Source of the DNA: Candidatus Endomicrobiellum basalitermitum | GTDB taxonomy: Bacteria; Elusimicrobiota; Endomicrobiia; Endomicrobiales; Endomicrobiaceae | DNA length: 64,000 nt | Reading direction: 5' to 3' | Assembly: GCA_031282525.1 (NCBI GenBank) | Contig: JAITDN010000003.1 | Location: forward strand, 62,001-126,000 | Shown: one piece after another, positions 41,732-52,015 of the stretch | Numbering within the stretch: the stretch's first letter is position 1 | How the letters are laid out: each line of letters begins with the position of its first letter | Program-made: the position numbers and the translations under genes | The notes under the pieces: generated by a model | Database searches by the model: none | What the model was told of the DNA's origin: nothing | The model's input: only the letters and a program-made list of their open reading frames with translations

Positions 41732-42641
41732 TCTCTAAAATTTTTAAAACTAAATCCTCAAAGCTATAACTCAAAGATTTAGCTGCGTATGGAATCAAAG
41801 AAGTCTCTGTCATTCCTGGAATAGTATTATTCTCAAGAACCCAAACTCTATCATTTAAATCTATAATCATATCAAAACGACAAACACCTTTACACCTTAA
41901 AATATCATATAACTTTTCAGCGTTATTTTGAGCCACTTTATAAGATTTTTTAGGTATTTTAGCAGGAATTATGTATTCCGAACCATTCTTTTGATATTTA
42001 GATTCAAAATCATAAAAGTGTCCTTTTGGAATTATCTCAACAATAGGTAATGCCTTCCCATCTATAATTCCTACAGTTATTTCCTTACCTCCAATAAATT
42101 GTTCAATAAGGACATCATCATCATATTTAAGCGCTTTTTTTACAGCATCAGCGAGTTTCGAAGCTTCTTTTACTATACTTACACCTATCGTAGAACCTTG
42201 CGACACAGGTTTCACAACCACTGGATATATTTTTATTTCTGGAATAGAATCAAATCTCATTAATGTTTTCCAATCTGGCGTCAAAATCCCAGTATGCTTA
42301 AATAATTTCTTTGAAATATCTTTGTTCATAGAAATAGAACTTGCTAAAACACCACATCCAGTATAAGGAATACCTAACATCTCAAGCATACCCTGAATTG
42401 TTCCATCTTCACCAAGGTTGCCGTGTAAAGCTAGGTAAGCAAGATTTATTTTCTTTTCCCTAATCTCCTTAACAATATCTTTGTCAACATCAATACCACA
42501 AACGTTTAACTTTAACTTATCAAGTACACTTAAGATAGCTTTCCCAGATTTAATTGAAATTTCTCTTTCACTTGAAGTTCCACCATATAAAACACCTATT
42601 TTTTTGTTACTTAATTTTGTTAAAAGACTAGAATTTATCAT
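41721..42641 (-). CDS. ddl: D-alanine--D-alanine ligase
   Basis: 306 aa; GVLYGGTSSEREISIKSG, YTGCGVLASSISMNKD, VVKPVSQGSTIGV, VLENNTIPGMTETSLIP. Confidence 0.97.
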   Translation of the reverse strand: MINSSLLTKLSNKKIGVLYGGTSSEREISIKSGKAILSVLDKLKLNVCGIDVDKDIVKEIREKKINLAYLALHGNLGEDGTIQGMLEMLGIPYTGCGVLASSISMNKDISKKLFKHTGILTPDWKTLMRFDSIPEIKIYPVVVKPVSQGSTIGVSIVKEASKLADAVKKALKYDDDVLIEQFIGGKEITVGIIDGKALPIVEIIPKGHFYDFESKYQKNGSEYIIPAKIPKKSYKVAQNNAEKLYDILRCKGVCRFDMIIDLNDRVWVLENNTIPGMTETSLIPYAAKSLSYSFEDLVLKILESAL

Positions 42642-43552
42642 CTTATCATCTTTATTTCTGTTTCAAGATTTACGTTAAATTTTTCTTTTACTTTTTCTTT
42701 TATAAGGTCAATCAAATACAAAACATCTTTTGCAATTGCCCCACCTCTATTTATTATAAAATTTCCATGAAGTTCTGAAACTTGCGCAAAACCTATACGT
42801 TTCCCTTTCAAACCAGCATATTCAATAAGTTTTCCCGCGTTAAAACCGCTTGGATTTTTAAATATGCTCCCAGCATTAGGCATATTAAAAGGTTGTGTTT
42901 TTAAACGCTTCTGCATGTTTTTACAAATTTTTTCCAAACTATCATTTTTTATTGATCTTTCTAAAGAAAAATTAACTTTGGTAATAATACAATCTTCAAG
43001 TTCACTCTCTCTATACCCAAATCTAATTTTTTCCTTACTTATCAACTGTTTTTCTAAATTTTTATAGATTTCTATACTGTTTATACTTGTACTTATCCAC
43101 TCATTCTTAATTCCGGTTCCGGCATTTCCATATACTGCTCCACCAACTGTTCCGGGAATTCCGGCAAGATATTCAAGGCCCGTTAGATTATTTTTAAGAG
43201 TAGTTTTCAAAAGATCTGAAATTAACATTCCACCACCACATGAAATTTGATTTTCAAAAACATAGCTTTTCTTAAAATCTTCTGTGAGATAAACTACAAT
43301 TCCTCTATATCCTTCATCAGAAAAGAGAACGTTTGTACCCTTACCTAAAATATAGTATTTATCGAAACCTGATACAATTTTTAAAAATTCTAATAAAGCA
43401 CATTCATTTGGAATTTCAATAAAAAAATCAGCTGGTCCACCAATTTTAAAAGAACAATGCTTTAAAAGAAGTTCATCTCTTAAAATCTTGCAGCCTAAAG
43501 AAGACAATATTTTAATCAAATTATAGTCAATAATTCTTCTCCTTTTTTCCAA
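42638..43552 (-). CDS. murB: UDP-N-acetylenolpyruvoylglucosamine reductase
   Basis: 304 aa; FKIGGPADFFIEI, LGKGTNVLFSD, AGIPGTVGGAVYGNAG, NAGSIFKNP. Confidence 0.97.
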   Translation of the reverse strand: MEKRRRIIDYNLIKILSSLGCKILRDELLLKHCSFKIGGPADFFIEIPNECALLEFLKIVSGFDKYYILGKGTNVLFSDEGYRGIVVYLTEDFKKSYVFENQISCGGGMLISDLLKTTLKNNLTGLEYLAGIPGTVGGAVYGNAGTGIKNEWISTSINSIEIYKNLEKQLISKEKIRFGYRESELEDCIITKVNFSLERSIKNDSLEKICKNMQKRLKTQPFNMPNAGSIFKNPSGFNAGKLIEYAGLKGKRIGFAQVSELHGNFIINRGGAIAKDVLYLIDLIKEKVKEKFNVNLETEIKMIR

Positions 43553-44871
43553 ACATCCCCTGCTCCTAAAGTTAATACTATATCACCCACAGAGAGATAT
43601 TGTAAAATTTTTCTTAAACTTGAAAATTTCTCAGCTTTACATTTATTATTTAGAAGACTTTCCAATATTAGATATGAAGTTACGCCATTTATAGGTTGTT
43701 CACCTGCAGAATAAATATCTAAAACTTCTATTATATCCGCATCCGAAAAACTTAAACCAAATTCATTAAAAAGTTGCTTTGTTCTTGTATATCTATGTGG
43801 TTGAAATAAAACAATAAGTCTACGTCTAGGCCAAAAATGCTTTATAGCTCTTAAAGTAACAACAACTTCAGTGGGATGATGAGCGTAATCATCAATAACC
43901 ATAATTCCGTTTTTCTCACCCTTTAATTCAAGACGCCTACCTACACCGTCAAACTTATTTATAGCCCTTGCAATTAAGTTAAATGGTATGTCAAGCCACA
44001 ATCCTACTCCTATTGCCGCTAGAGAATTGGATACATTATGCTCTCCAGGACTTTTAATACAAACAGTACCTATATTCCTATTCTTATAAATGACTTCAAA
44101 ATTTATACAATTTTTTAATAATCTTACGTTTAAGGCTTTAATATCTGGATTACCTCTAATCCCATAAGTCATGTATTTTTTCCTGATTCTAGGGATTATT
44201 TCTTTCACCATTTCATCATCTGAACAAACTATCGCAACACCATAAAATGGAAGACAATTAATATATTTCACAAAAGCTTCCTTAAGGTTTTCCATATTAT
44301 CATAATAATCTAAATGATCATTATCTATATTTGTAACAACTGCAATAGCTGGTGAAAGTTTTAAAAAAGAACCATCAGATTCGTCTGCTTCTGTAACAAT
44401 GTAATCTCCTTTACCTAATCTCGCACTAGTTTTAAGATTTTTAAGTCTACCACCAATGATAATTGTCGGATCAAGTCCTCCTTCATCAAGAATAAGAGAA
44501 GTTAGAGATGTAGTCGTGGTTTTACCATGAGTTCCAGCTATTGTTATAGCATACTTAAATCTTGCAAGCTCGACTAGCATTTCTACACGCGAAACTACTG
44601 GAATTTTCCTTTTCAGAGCCATAATAACTTCAGGATTATTCTTGCTTATAGAGCCAGATATTACAACAATCTCAGCAGCTCCTATATTTTTTTCATTGTG
44701 GCCAATATAAATCTTTGCACCTATCGTCTTAAGATAATCTGTAACATCGGACTCTTTTAGGTCAGAGCCGGAAATATTATGTCCTAAATTTATTAAAACT
44801 TCCGCTATACCCGACATGCCTGCCCCACCAACACCCACAAAATGTATATTCTGACTTTTTTGAAACATCAT
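43516..44871 (-). CDS. murC: UDP-N-acetylmuramate--L-alanine ligase
   Basis: 451 aa; HFVGVGGAGMSGIAEVL, GTHGKTTTTSL, DDYAHHPTEV. Confidence 0.98.
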   Translation of the reverse strand: MMFQKSQNIHFVGVGGAGMSGIAEVLINLGHNISGSDLKESDVTDYLKTIGAKIYIGHNEKNIGAAEIVVISGSISKNNPEVIMALKRKIPVVSRVEMLVELARFKYAITIAGTHGKTTTTSLTSLILDEGGLDPTIIIGGRLKNLKTSARLGKGDYIVTEADESDGSFLKLSPAIAVVTNIDNDHLDYYDNMENLKEAFVKYINCLPFYGVAIVCSDDEMVKEIIPRIRKKYMTYGIRGNPDIKALNVRLLKNCINFEVIYKNRNIGTVCIKSPGEHNVSNSLAAIGVGLWLDIPFNLIARAINKFDGVGRRLELKGEKNGIMVIDDYAHHPTEVVVTLRAIKHFWPRRRLIVLFQPHRYTRTKQLFNEFGLSFSDADIIEVLDIYSAGEQPINGVTSYLILESLLNNKCKAEKFSSLRKILQYLSVGDIVLTLGAGDVWKKGEELLTII

Positions 44872-45083
44872 TTTTCTTTATTAATCTGTTTAAATGTCTA
44901 AATATTCAATTTTAAAATACAACTTTCAGAAATTATAGTTTCAAAATTACGATCATTCAACAACACTTAATAATACTCCTTTTTAAAACTCATAATGCCA
45001 CAGTCATATAGTAAATTACTACTTAAATTAAAGAATAAAAAAGATTATAAGGGGTAAAGAGGCATAACTAACCACAAACTAAA

Positions 45084-46250
45084 TTACCATTTAATTAAGC
45101 TCATACGCTCTATAGCCTCTTTGATTCTCGGAACACTAACAGTAAGGGCAAATCTAACATAGCCTTCACCGCTCTTACCCATACCATTTCCAGGAGTGCA
45201 AATTATTGCAGCTAAGTCAAGAAGCTTAGAAACAACTTGTGATGAAGTATAGCCTTTTGGAATTTTTGCCCAAACATAAAACGAAGCTTTTGGTAAACTA
45301 GCTTGCCAACCTAATTTTCTCAAACCTTCAATTAAAGTATCTCTACGCTCTCTATATATTTTTCTAAAATTTCCAACATACTCCTGCGATGAAGTAAGAG
45401 CTGTTACCGCTGCTTCTTGTATGGCTTGAAAAACACCAGAATCATAATTGTCCTTTACTTTTGCAACACCTGCAACTATATCTTTATTGCCACAAATCCA
45501 ACCTATTCTCCAACCAGTCATATTATAAGTTTTCGAAAGTGAATGAAACTCCACTCCAACTTCTTTTGCACCAGGGAATTCAAGAAAACTACACGGCTTT
45601 TCATTTTCATCATAATATATTTCCGAATATGCGGCATCAGAAGCAACAATTATATTATTTCTTTTTGCAAACTCAATAAGTTTCAGATAAAATTCTTTTG
45701 GCGCTATAGTAGCAGTAGGATTATTAGGATAATTCACAAAAATCAATTTCGCTTTCTTAAGAATATCTTTAGGAATTATATCTAAATCAGGTAAAAAATT
45801 ATTTTTTTCAAGCAAAGGCATAAAATATGGAATACCATCACTAAAAATTGTACCTGTATTATAAACAGGATAACCCGGCTCAGGAACTAGAACTACGTCA
45901 CCAGGATTTACAAATCCCAAATGAATATGGCCTATACCTTCTTTCGAACCTATTAAAGCACAGATTTCATCAGTATTTAAGCTAACGTTAAATCTTTTTT
46001 TATACCATTCTACAATAGCTTCTCTATAAGAAAGTAAACCCACTCCAAACGGATACTGGTGATTTACAGGTTTTATCACTGCTTCTTGAATAGACTTTAT
46101 TATATGGTTTGGCGTAGGTAAATCTGGATCGCCAACACCTAAAGATATTATATCTTTACCTTTTTCAATTGCTTCTTTTTTCTTTCTATCTATTTCAATA
46201 AAAAGATAAGGTGGTAACCTTTTCAGTTTTTCGTTATAATTTATTTCCAT
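45084..46250 (-). CDS. dapL: LL-diaminopimelate aminotransferase (DapL-type)
   Basis: 388 aa; LPPYLFIEIDRKKKEAIEKGKDIISLGVGDPDLPTP, FVNYPNNPTATI, FHSLSKTYNMTGWRIGW; adjacent to dapB/dapA/dapF/lysA. Confidence 0.88.
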   Translation of the reverse strand: MEINYNEKLKRLPPYLFIEIDRKKKEAIEKGKDIISLGVGDPDLPTPNHIIKSIQEAVIKPVNHQYPFGVGLLSYREAIVEWYKKRFNVSLNTDEICALIGSKEGIGHIHLGFVNPGDVVLVPEPGYPVYNTGTIFSDGIPYFMPLLEKNNFLPDLDIIPKDILKKAKLIFVNYPNNPTATIAPKEFYLKLIEFAKRNNIIVASDAAYSEIYYDENEKPCSFLEFPGAKEVGVEFHSLSKTYNMTGWRIGWICGNKDIVAGVAKVKDNYDSGVFQAIQEAAVTALTSSQEYVGNFRKIYRERRDTLIEGLRKLGWQASLPKASFYVWAKIPKGYTSSQVVSKLLDLAAIICTPGNGMGKSGEGYVRFALTVSVPRIKEAIERMSLIKW

Positions 46251-46265
46251 TAATTTTCTCCAATA

Positions 46266-47045
46266 TTAAATATTCTTTATATTTAACACATCAATCATAT
46301 CGTATAATCCAGGTTTCTGATTAACTACCCATTTCGCAGCTCTCAAAGCTCCTGATGCAAAAGTATTTCTAGAATGCGCTCTATGAGTTAATTCAATTCT
46401 CTCCCCAGGACCAGCAAAATACACTGTATGGTCTCCAACAATATCTCCACCTCTTATAGAAAACAATCCTATTTCATCTTTCTTCCTCAAAGTATTCGTA
46501 GAATGCCTACCGTAAACACCTATATCATTCATGTTTCGTCCTAGTGAAGTCGCCGCAATTTCTGCAAGTTTTGCAGCTGTTCCAGATGGAGAATCCTTTT
46601 TTTTATTATGATGTAATTCAACTATCTCCACATCATAATCTGGAATTCTTTTAACAACAGTTTCAACGAGCTTGAACAAAATATTTACACCAGCAGACAT
46701 ATTAGGCGAAAAAACAATAGGAACATTTTTTGATATCTCAACTATTTTGTTCTTTTGTTCTTCATTGAAACCTGTTGTTCCAATTACCAAAGACACTTTA
46801 AATTCCTTTACAAGCTCTAAATTTCTCAGAGTACTACTAGGGTTTGTAAAATCTATAAAAGAATCTGCTTCTGATAAAAAATTTTTTAAATCTTTTACAG
46901 AACGTATGGCTGGATCACCATTACCAATCGCGCTACTCCCATTAGATTCAAAAACACCTAAAATTTGAATTTCTCTATCTAATTTTGCCAATTTAATTAT
47001 TGTTTGACCCATTCTTCCAGCAGCTCCACAAATCACTATTTTCAT
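46266..47045 (-). CDS. dapB: 4-hydroxy-tetrahydrodipicolinate reductase
   Basis: 259 aa; IVICGAAGRMGQTI, VIGTTGF, FSPNMSAGVNILF, ELHHNKKKDSPSGTA. Confidence 0.97.
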   Translation of the reverse strand: MKIVICGAAGRMGQTIIKLAKLDREIQILGVFESNGSSAIGNGDPAIRSVKDLKNFLSEADSFIDFTNPSSTLRNLELVKEFKVSLVIGTTGFNEEQKNKIVEISKNVPIVFSPNMSAGVNILFKLVETVVKRIPDYDVEIVELHHNKKKDSPSGTAAKLAEIAATSLGRNMNDIGVYGRHSTNTLRKKDEIGLFSIRGGDIVGDHTVYFAGPGERIELTHRAHSRNTFASGALRAAKWVVNQKPGLYDMIDVLNIKNI

Positions 47046-47920
47046 CTTAAAACTCCATAATCTTTTAACGCTTTCTCAAGCTTCAATTTATTATTTTCTT
47101 CTATATTACACATTGGAAGTCTAAGAGATGATCCACATATTCCTAATAAAAAAGCAGCAGTTTTTATCGGTATAGGATTCGTTTCCACAAACATTGACTT
47201 TATCAAGGGTAGGAGTTTATAGTGAATATCTATAGCTTTTTTTATACTACCATCTTTAAATTCCTTAATAAACGATACCATATCAGCAGGAATAATATTA
47301 GATAGAATTGAAATAACTCCAACCCCACCTATCGACAACAGAGGAAGGGTAAGCGCATCATCTCCCGAAATAAGATCTATATCTGGCACCAAATATTTTA
47401 TAGTGCTCATTTGCTCTAAAGATCCTGAAGCTTCTTTTACCCCAACAATATTTTTACAGTCTTTAAAAAGTTTTGCAATTGTTACAGGTTCAATATTTAC
47501 AGAGGTTCTCCCAGCAATATTATAAAGAACAATTGGAATGTCTACTGCATCAGCTATACTCTTAAAATGAATATACAATCCTTTCTGTGTTGGTTTATTA
47601 TAATAAGGAGAAACTATCAAGGCTCCATCACAACCCACTTTTTTTGCAAATTGTGTAGAATGTATTACTTCATCTGTAGAATTAGACCCAGTTCCAGCAA
47701 GAACTTTAACTCTACCATTCACATTTTTAACACAAAATTCTATAACTTCCTCACGTTCTTCACAGGTTAAGGTAGACGATTCACCTGTAGTACCACAAGG
47801 AACTATACCATCTACTCCACTTATACACTGATTTTTAATTAACTTTTCTAACGCATTAAAATCAATTTTATTGTTGTTTTTAAACGGCGTAATTAACGCT
47901 GTATAAACCCCAGCGAACAT
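47042..47920 (-). CDS. dapA: 4-hydroxy-tetrahydrodipicolinate synthase
   Basis: 292 aa; GVYTALITPF, GTTGESSTLTCEE, VSPYYNKPTQKGLYIHF, YNIAGRTSVNI, GVKEASG. Confidence 0.97.
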   Translation of the reverse strand: MFAGVYTALITPFKNNNKIDFNALEKLIKNQCISGVDGIVPCGTTGESSTLTCEEREEVIEFCVKNVNGRVKVLAGTGSNSTDEVIHSTQFAKKVGCDGALIVSPYYNKPTQKGLYIHFKSIADAVDIPIVLYNIAGRTSVNIEPVTIAKLFKDCKNIVGVKEASGSLEQMSTIKYLVPDIDLISGDDALTLPLLSIGGVGVISILSNIIPADMVSFIKEFKDGSIKKAIDIHYKLLPLIKSMFVETNPIPIKTAAFLLGICGSSLRLPMCNIEENNKLKLEKALKDYGVLR

Positions 47921-47952
47921 AAACTCTCCCCATCTATAATTTTTATTTCAAT

Positions 47953-48774
47953 CTATATTTCAACTGTACCTTTAAAAGATATATAAGCAGGACCCTCAAG
48001 TACAACATTATCAATTTTATCATTAAAATTTCTTAAAGAAACTGATAATCTATCTCCTCCTTTTGCAATTATATTAACAGGAGGTTTAACAAAACTTCTA
48101 AGGACAGAAACAATTCCGGAAGCAGTTATTCCTGTACCACAAGCCAAAGTTTCATCTTCAATACCTCTTTCATAAGTACGCACAATAATAGTATTATCGC
48201 CCAAAATTTTAACAAAGTTAACATTTGTTCCATCAGGAGCAAATGTTTTATGATATCTTACGATTCGACCAAATTTAACAACATCAACATTCCCGATATC
48301 GTCATCAATAAATATGACTGCATGTGGAACGCCAGTATTTATAAAATCAATATTGAATTCTCTCTCATCAATTATAATCTTTATATCTTTAACCAAATCT
48401 TTGGGATCATATAAATCAAGCTTGACTCTATTTTTATCTTTCATCAAAATTTCAGCATTTATAACTCCAGCATCAGTTTCAAAAACCATTTTTAAATTTA
48501 CTATACCTAAATCATATGCAAATCTCGCGATAGATCTTCCCCCATTCCCACACATAGAAGCATAGGAACCATCAGAGTTAAAATACTTCATTTTAAAATC
48601 TTTAAACGTGCTTTTCTCAAGTAAAATTAACCCATCACCACCTATTGAATACCTCCTATCACAGAGTTTTTTAGCAAGCGTTTGATAATCTTCGTTTCTA
48701 ATTATACTTTCCCTATTATCTATCAAAACAAAATCATTCCCAGCAGCAGTAAGTTTCGAAAAATTAATGTTCAT
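47953..48774 (-). CDS. dapF: Diaminopimelate epimerase
   Basis: 273 aa; FSKLTAAGNDFVLID, MCGNGGRSIARF, YERGIEDETLACGTG. Confidence 0.97.
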   Translation of the reverse strand: MNINFSKLTAAGNDFVLIDNRESIIRNEDYQTLAKKLCDRRYSIGGDGLILLEKSTFKDFKMKYFNSDGSYASMCGNGGRSIARFAYDLGIVNLKMVFETDAGVINAEILMKDKNRVKLDLYDPKDLVKDIKIIIDEREFNIDFINTGVPHAVIFIDDDIGNVDVVKFGRIVRYHKTFAPDGTNVNFVKILGDNTIIVRTYERGIEDETLACGTGITASGIVSVLRSFVKPPVNIIAKGGDRLSVSLRNFNDKIDNVVLEGPAYISFKGTVEI

Positions 48775-50006
48775 TTTTGTTCCTCATTTGACAATAAATC
48801 CTCCCATTTTGCTCTTTTTCTTATTAAAGTAGTTTTATTGCCATCAACCAATACTTCAGCGAGTAAAGGTCTTGAATTATATTCTGAAGACATTGCTGCA
48901 CCATAAGCTCCAACACAGGTTACAAGAACATACTCACCTTGTGCCAAAACTGGAAGCATTCTATCTTTACCTATAAAATCACCGCTCTCACATATAGGTC
49001 CTACAACATCAGTTTTAACTTTTTTAGTATTTATTTTCTTTATAGGCATAACTTCATGATAAGCTTCATACAAAGTAGGTCTCATTAAATCATTCATTCC
49101 AGCATCAGTAATGAGAAAATTTTTTCCACCCGAAAATTTTCTATATATAACCTTTACAAGAAGATACCCCGCATTAGCAATTATAGAACGACCTGGCTCA
49201 AAGATAAATTTTTTATCTTTATCAAATACTGAAAATAATTCTGACATCAGTTGATCAGGAGACGGTGCTTTTTGATCTTTACTATATTTAATACCCAATC
49301 CACCACCACAATTTATATACTCAAGACCTATGCCATTTTTTTCTAAATCATCAATAATTTTTTTTATTTTTTGAGCTGCAACCTTGAATGGTTTAATATC
49401 CAAAATCTGAGAGCCAATGTGAGAATGTATACCTAAAACTATAACATTTTTCTTTTTTTTAGCAATCAAATACGCCTTCACAGCATCTTCATAAGGTATA
49501 CCAAACTTCGTCCCTTTCTTTCCGGTGGCTATATAGGAATGTGTATCTGGATCAACATACGGATTTATTCTAAATGCGATTTTTGCTTTAGTTTTAACTC
49601 TACCAGCTATCTTATTTATTGCATCAAGTTCTTCAAGAGATTCGACATTAAACATAAAAATTTTATTCTTTAAAGCATATTCTATTTCTTCAAAAGTTTT
49701 ACCAACACCAGCATAGACTATTTTTGAAGGATTAAAATTTGCATTTAAACATCTATATATTTCTCCTCCAGAAGTGGTATCCGCTCCAGCTCCAATATCA
49801 GCAAGAAGTTTTAAAATTGTTCTGTTTGAATTAGCTTTGCATGCAAAACATATAATACCCCTAACACCTAGCGCTTTTTTATAACTTTCAAAATTATTTA
49901 TAAACTGATTTTTTGAATAAACATATGTACTAGTACCATATTCCTTTGCAATATCAGACAGTTTAACTTGCTCTATACACAAATCTTTCTTTTTAAAATT
50001 AAGCAT
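48771..50006 (-). CDS. lysA: Diaminopimelate decarboxylase
   Basis: 411 aa; YVYSKNQFINNF, CFACKANSN, GIHSHIGSQI, INCGGGLGI, EPGRSIIANAG, GPICESGDFIGKD. Confidence 0.97.
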   Translation of the reverse strand: MLNFKKKDLCIEQVKLSDIAKEYGTSTYVYSKNQFINNFESYKKALGVRGIICFACKANSNRTILKLLADIGAGADTTSGGEIYRCLNANFNPSKIVYAGVGKTFEEIEYALKNKIFMFNVESLEELDAINKIAGRVKTKAKIAFRINPYVDPDTHSYIATGKKGTKFGIPYEDAVKAYLIAKKKKNVIVLGIHSHIGSQILDIKPFKVAAQKIKKIIDDLEKNGIGLEYINCGGGLGIKYSKDQKAPSPDQLMSELFSVFDKDKKFIFEPGRSIIANAGYLLVKVIYRKFSGGKNFLITDAGMNDLMRPTLYEAYHEVMPIKKINTKKVKTDVVGPICESGDFIGKDRMLPVLAQGEYVLVTCVGAYGAAMSSEYNSRPLLAEVLVDGNKTTLIRKRAKWEDLLSNEEQK

Positions 50007-50383
50007 TTTCCCCTCTATTTTATATAATTATTCCTTCATCATAATTTTTAAAATTCACATATTTTTAATAATCATCAATATTAATACTTCAACAAAATAA
50101 CATACCCACAAATTAAAAACTTAAATTACAAACTATTAATTATCAAAAAACACAAGAAGAGCTAAGTATAGAAGTATAAACACTAAGTTTATTATAAATA
50201 TACACTTTATGTCCCACAATATCTCGCAATATAAAAACGCGTAAACGTTTTAAATTTTATTAACATTAACAACATTACGTGAACACATTATGCTTCAATT
50301 CAAAATCCTACCTTTACCAGTAGACTAGGATCTCCATAAAAAAGTAAAGCCGAAATTAATAAATTTTTGAAAATTACTTATAT

Positions 50384-51739
50384 CTATTTTACTTTTACTT
50401 CCAATACTTCTAACTTCAACTTGTTTTTAATATTTTCTATTTGATGTAAAACAGACTTTTTTGAAGTTCCACCATAAGAAGTTTTCATATTTGCAATACT
50501 CTTAGTATTTAAATATTTGAATACATCTTTCTTAAATAGTCTTGAAAACTTACTATACTCCTCAAGAGAAAGTTCATTTAAAGTCTTTGAATTTTTTTTA
50601 CAATACAAAACAATATTTTTAACTATACCATGAGCTAATCTAAAAGGCACATTTTTTCTCGCTAGATAATCTGCTATTTCAGTAGCTGCAATAAAACCTT
50701 TTTCAGTACTTTTCAGGGCCCTTTCTTCAATAAACTCCAAACTATCCACCATTTCTTTTATAACTTCAAGACATAGTTTCAAGTTATCCAAAGAATCAAA
50801 AACCGGTTGTTTATCTTCTTGTAAATCCCTGTTATAAGTAAGTGGCAAAGATTTCATTATTGTAAAAAGTGCAACTAAATCACCAATAATTCTTCCAGAT
50901 TTTCCTCTTATAACTTCAGCAGAATCAGGATTTCTTTTTTGTGGCATTATAGATGAACCTGATGTAAATTTGTCATCTATTTTTATATAATCAAATTCTG
51001 GATTCATCCACAAAATTATTTCCTCGCAAAATCTCGTTAAATGTAAAACTGTCAAAGACATACAGAAAACAAACTCCATAGCAAAATCCCTATCGCTCAC
51101 AGCATCTAGGGAATTCTCACTTACATCTTTAAAGTTAAGAAGTTGTGCTGTATATTGCCTATCAATATTGAAAGATGTACCAGCCAAAGCAGCACTTCCT
51201 AAAGGTAAAACATCAGTTCTCCTATAACAATCATTAAGTCGTTCTTTATCTCGTTGCATCATCCATACATAAGCAAGAAGATGGTGGGCTGCTAAAACTG
51301 GTTGAGCAGGTTGCAAATGAGTAAACCCAGGCATTATGACATCAATATTCTCTTCAGCTTTTGTAACAAGCACTTCCTGAAAATCATTTATAAGATTTAC
51401 AATAATTTTAATTTCTTGTTTTAAATAAACTCTTAAATCCGTAGCTATCTGATCATTTCTGCTCCTGGCAGTGTGCATCTTACCACCAATGGGACCAACT
51501 CTTTTTATAAGTTCTTTTTCAATAGCATAATGTATATCTTCCTCTTCTGGGAGCTTCCAACCTCCTTCAATATCTCTTAAAATACTTGTTAATCCAGAAA
51601 TAATTTTTTCACCGTCTGAAGTATTTACAATTTTAGCTTTTACAAGCATTTTTGTATGAGCTACTGAACTATTGATATCAACTTCTGCAAGTCTACCATC
51701 AAAAGAAAAAGACCCTATAAACTGTTTAAAATTTTGCAT
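50384..51739 (-). CDS. argH: Argininosuccinate lyase (annotated start probably internal; N-terminus eroded)
   Basis: 451 aa; DIHYAIEKELIKRVGPIGGKMHTARSRNDQIATDLRVYLK, GFTHLQPAQPVLAAHHLLAY, GSSIMPQKRNPDSAE; lacks the N-terminal LWGGRF motif. Confidence 0.93.
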   Translation of the reverse strand: MQNFKQFIGSFSFDGRLAEVDINSSVAHTKMLVKAKIVNTSDGEKIISGLTSILRDIEGGWKLPEEEDIHYAIEKELIKRVGPIGGKMHTARSRNDQIATDLRVYLKQEIKIIVNLINDFQEVLVTKAEENIDVIMPGFTHLQPAQPVLAAHHLLAYVWMMQRDKERLNDCYRRTDVLPLGSAALAGTSFNIDRQYTAQLLNFKDVSENSLDAVSDRDFAMEFVFCMSLTVLHLTRFCEEIILWMNPEFDYIKIDDKFTSGSSIMPQKRNPDSAEVIRGKSGRIIGDLVALFTIMKSLPLTYNRDLQEDKQPVFDSLDNLKLCLEVIKEMVDSLEFIEERALKSTEKGFIAATEIADYLARKNVPFRLAHGIVKNIVLYCKKNSKTLNELSLEEYSKFSRLFKKDVFKYLNTKSIANMKTSYGGTSKKSVLHQIENIKNKLKLEVLEVKVK

Positions 51740-52015
51740 TACTAAATCTTTTCATAACTTTTTAGTACTTCATAATAAATTCTCTTGATCAGCATTATTA
51801 AATATTTTTCCAACAACTTACTATATCTATAACCCACCCATAACTCATAATCACAGATGTGATTATAGTATAAAAATCACAAATTAGACAAATTTATTTA
51901 TGTATCCATATATCATAGATATAAAAAAACTACAAAGCAATTAAAATTAACGACTCAGATCAACAGTTTAGTAATAAGGCCTTAAAAATTTGCCTAACTT
52001 GAATTTCTATACTGA

